Shown one piece after another: positions 25,535-35,900 of a stretch of 64,000 bases of DNA. How positions within the stretch are numbered: the stretch's first letter is position 1; every line of letters starts with the position of its first letter. Below the pieces are notes generated by a model. The model ran no database searches, was not told the origin of the DNA, and saw only the letters and a list, made by a program, of their open reading frames with translations. The translations under genes were made by a program, and so were the position numbers. The DNA comes from Liquidambar formosana (taxonomy: Eukaryota; Streptophyta; Magnoliopsida; Saxifragales; Altingiaceae): NCBI GenBank assembly GCA_039720395.1, contig CM077820.1, forward strand, positions 51,823,666 to 51,887,665, in the 5' to 3' direction.

Positions 25535-26561
25535 AAGCTTGTTCTAGTCTGAGAGTTATTACAGTATATAGTGGTAAGGTTTTGAATTTTTTATTGTGAG
25601 GAGGTATATGTTCTGTATTTGGAGATGCATAGTATTAAGTGAGACTTCTAAGGGTAAAATTCCTTATAAATAAATAGTTTTTTTTTTTTTTGGATGAAAT
25701 AAATTATTATTAGAACCAAAAGAGCTTCAACCTTGTACAATAGATAAAACAGGGTTGAGAGAGAGAAGCAGATCATTCACTCCCCCCCATTTTTACTTGA
25801 TTATTTTTTTCTTCTATATTTCAATTTTCTCCTTCCCAAGACTTATTGAAATCTACAACCTGGAACAATACCACTTTTATACAATTCCCATAAAGAGAGA
25901 CACATCGAAGAAAAGGACATCATGGTCAGTGTATTCACAAAATCTACCTAGTATATATTGTCACACTAGCATGATCCAACAAACACACATTGTAGGGAGA
26001 TGAGCTTGGATCCTCTGCTTGAACTTGGGTGTGGAGCCATTGGGTGCTCCTCTATGCCGATGTGTCACAACCTTAAAAACCCAAAAACACCCAAGTACAA
26101 GCAGATGATCCAAACTCAAGATGTGCTTAATGAGACAGTAAAACACGCAGTCAACCCAAAACGATTTGGATGGTTATATAAATTAATTGAAGCTCAAGGT
26201 CTTTATTCTTCATAATTCATATTCCAGAAAACTAGAGAAAATCAATGGCAGAAATGCAGTCAAATTAGGACATTTTCAGCATTCTAATCTTTTCCATCCA
26301 ATCCTTCAAAGCACCTACGGCTCCAGACTTGAAATTTGATTTTTTTTTTCTAATTTAAAAGAATTCAACCCAAAAGCTTAAACAAGTATATCAAACCCAG
26401 CATCTGACAAGGTGGGATGTAAAACTTCCCAACAATTCTAATAGTAGTTTTTAATGTAATGCTCATAACGCAAGGATCACAACTTCAAGTATACAGATAG
26501 AACTCAATTCCATACATATGATAATGAACTACACACTTGAATATAAACTAGAGAGACTCAC
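25535..26561 (+). other. LOX-a 3' flank, homologous to other LOX 3' flanks
   Basis: No gene. The 25755-25970 stretch matches downstream sequence of LOX-b (38290-38465) and LOX-c (46255-46500). The stretch around 25975-26215 matches 29040-29165 and 47035-47150. The duplicated block therefore extended more than 500 bp past the stop codon. Confidence 0.6.
26006..26116. mobile_element. Small inverted-repeat MITE in LOX-a 3' flank
   Basis: About 105 bp with imperfect inverted ends of about 27 bp (TTGGATCCTCTGCTTGAACT against TTGGATCATCTGCTTGTACT after reverse complementing). It splits a sequence that is continuous in the paralogous flank near 47060 (AGATGTGCTTA); AGATGAGC and AGATGTGC on either side may be a degraded 8-bp target duplication. 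Family not assigned. Confidence 0.5.
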
Positions 26562-26622
26562 GATTCACATGAATGTAGCGATCGGCAAGTGGGAGAAAGG
26601 AAGAGGAGCGGACGGGAGCCAT
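26562..26622 (-). pseudogene. Possible KMS1 exon-1 remnant
   Basis: Minus-strand ATG at 26620-26622 opens a short reading (MAPVRSSSFLPL...) ending at a GTGAGT donor at 26561. Position, length and a serine-rich start resemble KMS1 exon 1, and the flanks resemble those of the better remnant at 47504-47576. The resemblance is weak alone and rests mainly on context. Confidence 0.3.
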
Positions 26623-26624
26623 TT

Positions 26625-27500
26625 GAGTAAAGTTCTTTTATTGTGGAGTTCAAAAACAGATTAACCCATAACTGTGAGTGGCCACGGTGGTGCAGCGGGT
26701 CCCATGGAAGTTCTTCACTGTAGAGAGAGGGGGGGTCGGTCAAATCAGTTCGTGAGTGATGGAAAAATCCTGATATATGTAGAAAAACAGCATCTGATGC
26801 TTGTTCCAGTGGTGAAATTGAATAATTTACTGGGGATCGATACAGCATCTCATTTTCATGCTCCCACTTCCTACCCATTTCAAATTTTTATTTACTTAAA
26901 CCAACCTCTAATAGTATGTGTATTAGAATAAATAATACTCTGTATCAATTAATATGGAGAGGGAAACCTATATTTAGTGTAAAACTTTTTCTTCTTTCAC
27001 CAATCAATAACTTCTTATAAAAGTTATATTTTGCCAGTGGATTAGATATTCCCCTCAAACATAGGGCCTCTATTATTATTATTATTATTAAAAAAAATAC
27101 TACATATAACAACTTAACAATTGATGTGATATGTTAAGTTGGTATTTAATAATTAATTATACTAATGATTATTATTAAAAATACCACATTAATTGTTGTA
27201 TTTAATTACTACCTATAGGACTACTCTTATTATTATTATTGGCATTTTCTTAGATAGTCGTTTTAGGGGGTAAGGATTTGATGTGGGTTAGACTTTTCCT
27301 TGCGTGGGATGTACGTATTAGGTTGGACTTGAATTTATTTCTCGAAGTTCAGATTGGGTCCACAAATTAGCTAAGCCATCCCCTAAGGTACGTTCCCTGA
27401 TGTCATCTAGCCAATCATATTAAAGTTTCTTTACAAAGACTTAAGTTTATTTAATGATATTATAAAATTTTAAATTAAAGTTGACTCACGTGCACTTTCT
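26625..27500. other. Spacer; no gene seen
   Basis: AT-rich spacer with ATT trinucleotide runs near 27070-27090 and 27225-27240. Its right part (27269-27487) belongs to the dispersed repeat also seen at 29240-29513 and 49150-49345. Confidence 0.45.
27269..27487. repeat. Dispersed repeat family, copy 1
   Basis: Shares blocks such as AAGCCATCCCCTAA, TGTCATCTAG and AAGTTTATT(T/C)AATGATATT with 29240-29513 plus 29850-29978, and with 49150-49345. No ends or coding capacity identified; probably part of a larger non-coding transposon family. Confidence 0.45.
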
Positions 27501-27519
27501 ACCGTTCACATTAGTGTAC

Positions 27520-28995
27520 TTTCTTTTTTTGATAGGCAAGACTTCATATTGAGAAAGGAACGAAAGTACCATTGTTTCCATCCCCTTCAACCCTATCTGC
27601 AAACAAAATAGTAACAGGTAACGAGGTGATTGGAATGGAACCAAAGGAATTAAAAAGACTGCCCAATAGGCAAGCAAATGGGCTGCATTATTTGCCAGCC
27701 TAGGAACACGTCTAACTACCCAAAGAGCAATACAGTGTAAGAGATTCCTAACTTCAAGAATAAGAGATAAAACTGCCCAAGGAGGGTGGAAGTTCCAATC
27801 AGACAAAGGATCCAAAACACCAACAACATCACCTTCAAGCATAATCCTCGAGCAGCCCAATTTCAAAACCTCACTCAAACCAAAACACATAGCTTTAGCT
27901 TCAGCAACCAAGGGGTCAAAGGAGTCAACCTGAGCTGTCCATGCAAAAAGAAAAGTGCCACAATCATCCCTAAGAATAGCACTTAATACTGAAAAAGTAG
28001 GACGAACAGCCACATCAAGATTAAGCTTCAGCCATAGAGGAAGCGGGGGGGACTAGGAAGGTGAGGAAAGTAGATGAAGGTCCGCAGCCTCGGATAAGCC
28101 TTAAAATGCTCCAAAGAAATCTTTTCAACCAGAGTGATAAGGGGAAAAGGATCCACTTCAAAACCTTCAAAAACCAACTTGTTCCTGCCAAACCATAACT
28201 GATCCATCAAAACCACTGTAAAAATCAAGAATTTGGCAGTGTCTGAAGCATTGAGATTTTGGTTAAGACCTATTGCCCTTAGAGAGGACCAACATAATCC
28301 ACTCAGGAAAGGAAAGATGACAAAAAGACTTTATACGGAGAGACCAGCTAGAGCTAAGCCACAGAATCTCAACCAACTGGCATTCCATGAACAAGTGTTT
28401 AGCTGTCTCAGGGTGAGATTTACAAAAAGGGTAGAGGACCTTAGGGATGGGAAACCGCTGATTAAGAACAACACGAAGAGGAAGGATATTCCATAACACT
28501 TTCTAGGGAAGCACTTTGAATCTTTCATGTATGCTGGCTTGCCAAAGAGATTTCCAAGCAGCAGTAGGACAAGGACTAGCCAAAGAGAGACGATTCCTGA
28601 TAATCAATGAGTAAGCAGTCTTAACAGAGAATTCACCAGAAGCATTTGGAGTCCAGATAACACGATCAGAACTGATGGAGGAAGAGAGGTGAATATTAAG
28701 GATATTGAACACATCATGAGGTTCAAAAAGGAGCCTAACTTTAGTAGCATCCCACTGGTGAGTCTCTGGTAAAAATAAATCTGACACCAGATTAACCCCC
28801 AAACGTCTAACACCCCTTGGACAAGGACGAAAACCCGGAATATTAGGAACTCAGGGGTCAGTCCAAATATCAATGGAATGTCCATCACGCACTAAATAAC
28901 ACGCCCCTAATAGCAACAGGTCCTTACATTTCACAATACTCTTCCACAACCAGGAATCTTGACAGGAATAGGAAGCCTTAGAAAAAGGGCGCCCT
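27520..28995 (-). mobile_element. 5'-truncated LINE retrotransposon, ORF2 C-terminal part, decayed
   Basis: Read on the minus strand, broken frames give in order: the post-RT region (SWLWKSIVK..., LVRDGHSIDIWTDP), the segment with FEPHDVFNILNIHL and DRVIWTPNASGEFSVKTAYS, a zf-RVT-type zinc-finger region (YPFCKSHPETAKHLFMEC) and an RNase H-like domain (ILRDDCGTFLFAW, VAEAKAMCFGLSEVLKLGC). It ends in ATCAAAAAAAG near 27525, as plant LINEs do. Stops and frame changes separate the pieces, so it is dead. The 5' truncation before the reverse-transcriptase core fits target-primed insertion. Target duplications were not identified. Confidence 0.8.
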
Positions 28996-29986
28996 CAACA
29001 AAAATAGAAATCTTTTATTTTACTTCTTTGTCGCACTGGGGCATGACCCAACAAAAACACAATGTAGTAAGATGTGCTTGAATGAGAGAGTCACTAAAAA
29101 CAGTCACCCTTCAAAATGGTTAGGCTGTTATGTCAATTTATTGGAGTTCAAGGTCTATATGTCAAACCAAGCGTATGAAAAAAGTTAAAAACGCTTATTA
29201 TTATTATTATTATTATTATTTCCTTATTAAGCAGGTAATCCTTTTCGAGGGCAAGGATTTGGCGATGGTTTCAAAAAACAAAAAAATGAAAAAGGAAAAA
29301 AACATGCGTCGGGCTTTGTTGGGAGTCCGATTTGATAGGGTTACTATTGGCACCCCAAAACTTTTTGGCTGGGTTGGAATACTTTTCACGTTGCGTTGGA
29401 TGTACTAAGTTGAGCTTAGATTTACGTCGTGTATTTGAGTTGGATCCAAGTTAGGTCAACCAAAGCCATCCCCTAATGTTTCCTAATGTCATCTAGTGAA
29501 TTATACTAGTTAATTTTTGCTACTTTAGCTAGCTATTCAAACGAGTACTTCAAAAGTATTAGTTATTTTTGAGTTATTTCAAAAAAATTATTAATAATAT
29601 TTCTTTCTTTTAATAATTTGGTAGAGAGATAAAAAAAAAGAATGATGCACAGAGAAGAAAAAATTGTCACTTTTTTAACTAAAAATAGTTTCAACTAACA
29701 AACATTCACTAGCTAAATATAACTAATCAAAATGACAATTGCTAAAATAACTAACCATATATAGCTAGCCTTTTGGATAAGGAAAAATGTGATTTGTTTA
29801 ACTAAAATAACCAAAGGAGTTGGATAAGTAATCTCCTTAGAGATGCTCTTGAAATTTATATACGAAGATATAAGTTTATTCAATGATATTGTAAAATTTG
29901 AAATTAAAGTTCAGAATTCTAATGCCTCCTTTGTTCATATGCTTTAGTAGTGATGCAATACTTTCATTGGTGAAATGACCATCTAC
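28996..29986. other. Spacer with LOX 3'-flank copy and dispersed repeats; no gene seen
   Basis: 29040-29165 matches the LOX-a and LOX-c 3' flanks, so the LINE appears to have landed in a duplicated flank. An ATT repeat covers about 29195-29220. 29240-29513 and 29850-29978 are the dispersed repeat of 27269-27487, split by a segment rich in TAGCTAGC that ends TTAGAGATGCTCTTG and resembles the insert in LOX-c intron 3. Confidence 0.5.
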
Positions 29987-30542
29987 TAGAGGTGTTCATG
30001 GTTCGGTTTGGTTCGATTGTAGAGTAGATTTTAAATCAAACCATTATACTTCGTTTTTTTTTTTTTTGCCCCAAACCAAAACCAAACCATATTATAAAAA
30101 ACCCAAACCAAACCAAATCATAAAATTTCAGTTTCGTTCAGGTTCAGTTTCAGCTTTATCCTATCAAGTAGCAACAAATAATTGAAAATGAAAAAAATGA
30201 CAAGCCAAACTCCAGATAATTTTTTTTTAATAAAATCATTATATTAAAAACTAAAAAAAACATTAAATATTGTATCAAAATGGAAAATTATTGACTTATG
30301 TCAATTCAAGTTCAAGTCTCCAATCTAATACAAAGTAAGTTTAATATGTAATATATAAAATTATATATATATATATATATATTAGATTTTTTCGGTTTTT
30401 TCAGTTTAATTTGGTTTTTTAATCATGAAAACCAAAACCAAACCAATTTAATTTGGTTTTCTAAAATTGGAACAAAAACCAAACCTAATGACCAAAAAAC
30501 CAAAGTTTGGTTCGGTTTTAACCTAAACCATGAACACGCCTA
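29987..30542. mobile_element. hAT-type non-autonomous element, perfect 8-bp target-site duplication
   Basis: A 556-bp element with ends TAGAGGTGTTCATGGTTCGG and, inverted, TAGGCGTGTTCATGGTTTAGG. Identical 8-bp repeats CCATCTAC flank it at 29979-29986 and 30543-30550. TIRs of the TAGRGGTG kind with 8-bp duplications are characteristic of hAT elements. The interior is built of AAACCAAACC-like motifs and a (TA)n tract near 30362, with no transposase ORF. Confidence 0.88.
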
Positions 30543-30966
30543 CCATCTACCATTCACATTATACATTTATTAAAAAAAAAAAAAAAAAACCACTTCAAGA
30601 AATTTTTTATTTTGCTTTTTGGGTTAATGTAAAACCACAAATCATCATTTTTGTTTTGAAAGAGGCATTTTTATTTACTTTTGGACGAAAACTTCTTTGC
30701 AATTGTGATATGATTAGGTGGTATCACACACCAATCACGTTCAAGTAAAGTAGAAAAATGAGGCCAACAAGTACGCTGACATTCTCACTACTTGAATGTG
30801 ATTGACTTGTGATACCACCTGACTATATCACGATTACATGAAAGTTCTTCTCTTACTTTTGCAGCTAAAAGCCAAATACGTGAAAATTATCGAGAGAGCA
30901 CGGAATTTGGACAGCCCAATCTTTTCTTCTTTCTTTTTTTCTTTCTTTCTTTCAGGGGGGAAAAGA

Positions 30967-31180
30967 AAGTATATGGGTCAGTTTTCACAAATTTGATCAT
31001 AAATTCTGAAGTTAGGCATCTTGAGATTAGACAAAGTATATGGGTCAGTTTTCACAAATTTGACCATAATTTCCGAAGTTAGGCATCTGGAGCTTAGACA
31101 AAGTGAGCTTAGACATTGTACTTGGGTCAGTGTTCACAAATTTTATCATAATTTCTGAAGTTAGGCATCTTGAACTTTCC
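30967..31180 (+). repeat. Three tandem copies of a ~66-bp unit upstream of LOX-b
   Basis: Each unit carries a version of TTGGGTCAGTTTTCACAAATTT followed by TTCTGAAGTTAGGCATC; starts near 30967, 31033 and 31113. A single copy lies at 39310-39368 upstream of LOX-c, within matching flanks (TTTGGACAGCCCAATCTT at 30904 and 39248), so the unit amplified in LOX-b after the genes duplicated. Confidence 0.75.
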
Positions 31181-32370
31181 GCCAATGAGCTCATCCAAGC
31201 AGACGTAGGCGAAGCTCGAAGGGATGAGGTGGGGCAGTTGCCTAACCTCAAGAATAATTTTTTTTTTCTGTTTATCCTTATATTTGAATAAGAAATTTTT
31301 AGGTAAAATTTATTTTTAAGATAAAATTTATACTTTAAAATCAAATTTCACCAAAAAAAAATTATTCATCCAAATATACCATTAATGTTTTCAACCACCG
31401 TCACCAACCACCGTCACCGTTCTGAGAAATGATTCCAGGAGCCAAACGTACACAAGATGACACCTACGTAACTCCTTAAATGCCTTCTTGAATAAATAAT
31501 AAAATAAACAGAAGTAACAATAAATAAGTGTAGTTTTTTGGGGCAGTGTACCAAGGACACCTCTTTAAAGCTTCACTCTGCCATTTTCTTACTGCATCCC
31601 TGTAATCTAAAACAAAGCCTGAAAAGCTTCCTTTGATGAAAAAAAAAAAAAAAAAAAAGAAGGAAGGAAACTCAAAATCACTGTCATCCTATCTCGTTTG
31701 AGAACCTCGTCAGAATGGGTTCGAGAGCCAGGGGGCTTGGTTAAACGAGGAGGAAGACGAATCGGTAATTTGGTCGTATCAATATTTAAGTTCTCTTATA
31801 TTTGACGGACAGGGTTAAAATAATACAATTCACATCACTTGTCTGACCACTTCGTCTAACCGAGTGGTCTTGTATAGCACCTTTCTTAGGTAAAGTATTA
31901 CTCCGTACAACAAACTAAAATTAATTCGTTTCCTTTAAACTCAATTCCTGTTCGCCTGTGCAAAAAGATCAAGCTGATTGAATTTTTTTTTATTTTTTTC
32001 CCACTAGAGTTATTTTATTATTATTATTATTAGTATTATCTTTTTGTGATAACTGAAAATATAAATTACAGTTTCGTGTTTTTTTATTTTTTTTATTAGT
32101 ATTTTTTAAAACTTTCAATTAAAGACTAATCATTATTCACAAGAGAAGTGCTTATTAGAAATTATTTTATTAAAATGCTGAAATTTGAATTTGAAATTTT
32201 TCACTTCCATTCAAATCAACTATTGGGAGCCTAACTTCCTTAGCCCGACTAATCCTTCTTGATTATTACAGCTCAGTTTACCAAAAAATATGATTGGACA
32301 CACGTGATACACATACTTTAATTACGGTTGAATCACGATCATATACACTTAGGAGAAGAGAGAGAGAAAA
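31181..32370. other. Spacer upstream of LOX-b; no gene seen
   Basis: AT-rich, with A and T homopolymers (for example about 31639-31658). Only the last 80 bases show clear homology to the other LOX promoters (GAATCACGATCATA at 32330). Confidence 0.45.
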
Positions 32371-32440
32371 TGATCAAGTCCTCTATCAAAGTCTTTCAAA
32401 AGAAAGGAAACATGAAGTGCCGTACAATGATATATATAAA
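32371..32440 (+). promoter_or_regulatory. LOX-b promoter: conserved CAAAGTCTTT block and TATA box
   Basis: ATCAAGTCCTCTATCAAAGTC at 32372 corresponds to blocks before the other three lipoxygenase genes. TATATATAAA at 32431-32440 is a plausible TATA box, followed by GTGAAGCTTCTC, shared with LOX-c. Confidence 0.55.
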
Positions 32441-32479
32441 GAGGTGAAGCTTCTCAGTTTTTACACAATCTATGCCTCT

Positions 32480-32879
32480 ATGGCTCTCTATACACCTCCA
32501 ACCTTTTCTTATCATTCAAAAAGTCCCATAATCTCTCCTTTGTTGTTGAAGAAAGAAATCTCCCAAAAAGTTTTCCACGCAATAGCCTGCAAAAATGGAA
32601 GCAATAAGAGGATAAGATGTGAGAAGGGTGGCGAGGGCAAGATTGAAGGAACAGTTGTGTTGATCAAGAAGAATGTTTTGGGCTTGAGCAGCCTCCATGC
32701 CGCGGCTCTCGATTGGGTTCATGAGTTTCAAGGACAAGGAGTTTCTCTGCAACTCATTGGTGCTGCTAATGGTGACCCGAGGTGAGTTCTTTACTTCTTA
32801 ATTATCTTTGTGATGTGTTGCTAAGACAATAATATCAGCAGTTAGACGGATACAAAGCAAATCAACCAAAAATGTTCTT

Positions 32880-32916
<37 letters not shown>

Positions 32917-35900
32917 TGTGTGGTTTTGGAGGGGTTTACATCGGAGGAGAGATAACCCCAACCCCACCATATATGGATGCCGTCCGATCTACGCTTATTG
33001 GCAAAAGGACATTCTTTAAACTTGACTGCTTTGACCTTGGCATGCTAGCATGATAGCCTGTCACTGTATTTCACAATGTGGACAAATTTAAACGGTAAAA
33101 TCAACGAGAACTTATAGTTCATTGAGTTTGATCCTTTACTCTCATCAGTTTGGTTTCCATGGCTTTGATTTGACTGTTATCGCAAAATGGAATGCAATAC
33201 AGAAAGACTTCAAGCAAAAACAAGAAGAAAGGAAAGTGTAGTATATTTTAAGAAGGGTAATGCTACTTTGCCGTACACTTGTGCCTTATACTTTGTCCAA
33301 TTGGTGTAGTAAGGAGATGGGTATTGTTAGATGGTTCTATATTTTTGCCTTACACTTTGCCCTTTGGGAGGGTAAGGTTTTTATTATATCATTGGGTCCA
33401 CAACTTTACCCTTCCAAATACATTTGTACGCAAAGTCTAGGGCAAAAATATAGGACTAAGTAGCATTTTCTTTAGGGGTTAGGTAAGAATTTAATCATAT
33501 CAGTGGATCTTACAATCTTACCTTTACAAATACAATACTAAGATAAAAAAATATAAGGTAAAAATGTGAGGCAAGATAACATTACCCTTTTGTTACCCTT
33601 TTCAAAATCAAATCACATACAACAACTCCTAGTCAAATTGGCATTAGGTTACCATCACTTTCAAAAATAAATAACAATTCTTTCATTATGTTTACCTATT
33701 CTAATTAATTTTGTATATTTTTTTGTTCTCATTAAAATTCTCTCTTTACGATTGGTTGGCTACAGCTGAAAAGTCCACCCTATATGTGTGATGTGTCTAC
33801 TAAGCACGCAATGAATTCTGCATGACCATTTATTTATTTATTTTTTTGGCAGTCGTTAGAAACTCACACACCCACACACACCTGGGAGTTGAACCCACGA
33901 CCTCCCCTCAAACCCCACACCCAATTAATGAGTCACTTCTTCAGCACTTCAAGGAGATCAATTTCCTAATTGATTCACAAGATCTCAATTATTTGGTTTT
34001 GATAATTAGATGCTACCTCGGGATTACAACGTCTTCATTAAATGATTAGAGTTTGAATTAATCATTAACATGTTTCCTTTGGTAAGTGAGTTGCTCATGT
34101 TCTTTGAATGAGGCTCTAAGATCGAGGTACCTACCCCAATAGTTATTAGTATTAATTGTGTGATTAATTTATTAATTAAAGGGTCATGCAACCTAATCAC
34201 CTTTAAAGAAACAACAATCTGACCTGAAATGAACTACCATACAAGTTTAAGGTTTATTTTGACAGGTAAACTTAGAAAGAGTCTAGTAGGACCCATTGGG
34301 CCATCCTTTGAAACACCCCCACCCCAAAACCACGAAAAAAATAAAAAAATAAATAAAAATGATGATGGCCTATGGCTTCTTGTCTTCTTGAGTCAACTGT
34401 CTTCCAGATTACATTCTCCCCTAAACCACCCGGGTCCCCCACCCAAAAAAAAAAAGGGTCCTGACTTGGTCCATATCACTCTATTTCAAGCCAAATTCTG
34501 CTAATAATTTTATGAATATTTTAAATAGTAAGGTGGATTTTCAAATTTAACCAAGTATTCCGAATTTATAGGTAGAAAACCCACCCCCCAAAAAAAAGAA
34601 AGGCAGCTAAACTTTCCGTCTACCTTCAATTTGTTTTGTTTAAAACTAATCAGACAGTGCCAAGCTTGGCTTGACTTGTACTCAAAGCACTAGGGGGCCT
34701 AAATCAAGAGGGCCGGCTCATATGGTCCTGGGATAAATCGTAAATCCGGACATCTTGAGATCCAATTTCTACCGTGCTCCTTTGGGGAGCACTTCAGGAA
34801 TTTATTCCTGAATGTATTAAGCTAATGTGGGGGAGTGCGCCTTTAAGATCGCCCGGGAGGGATTAGTCAAGGTGCACGCAAGTTGACCTACAGTTCCTGA
34901 CTGTCAAACCAAAAAAAAAAAAAAAAAGCACTAGGGGGCCTATTCAAAGTATGTTATAATAACAACTAATTTTGAACTCGATGTACCTTTGTAGCTAAAA
35001 TGTTGCCAGAAAAAATCGGAGAGCCAGCATATTTGGAGAATTGGATTACAAAAATTGCCACCTTAAAGGCAGAAGAAATTCCATTCAAGGTTTTGTTTGA
35101 TTGGCATGAGCAGATAAGAGTTCCAGGGGCATTCATCATTAAAAATAATCATAACCATGAATTTTACCTCAAGACTCTTACACTAGAAGACGTTCCAAAT
35201 CACGGTCGGATCCACTTTGTCTGCAATTCTTGGGTCTACCCTGCCAACAAGTACAATTATGACCGTGTTTTCTTCAGTAATCAGGTACTTAATTATGTGT
35301 GTGACAAAGGGATTTCCCAACAGTGTCTCAACATAAAGCTGGTTCTAGTTTACATACATGAATGGTTTGCTTGCTGAAGGAACAAGTTTATTACATTGAT
35401 TACAGACATATCTTCCAAGTGAAATGCCGGTGGCACTACGTAAGTACAGAGCAAAAGAGCTTGAAAACTTGAGAGGAAATGGAACTGGAAAGCTTGAAGA
35501 ATGGGAGCGAGTATATGACTATGCTTACTACAATGATTTAGGAAATCCAGATAAGGGTACAAAATATGCCCGTCCAGTTCTTGGAGGGTCTATTGAGTAC
35601 CCTTATCCTCGTAGGGAAAGAACAGGTCGACCACCATCAAAGACAGGTTAGACATTCATACTTCTTATATAGAGAGTTTAGGAATTTTATAACTATGGTC
35701 GTTAATGTCATTGAAATTTTTTGCTATTTTCTTACAGATCCTAAAACCGAGAGCAGGCTGTCACTTCTAGATATCTTAGGAATTTATGTTCCAAGAGATG
35801 AACGACTTGATCACTTGAAGCTGACGGATACACTATCTACTGGACTACAAGCAGTCCTCCAATTTCTTCCCCATGGGCTAGAAGCTCTATTTGAAAACCC

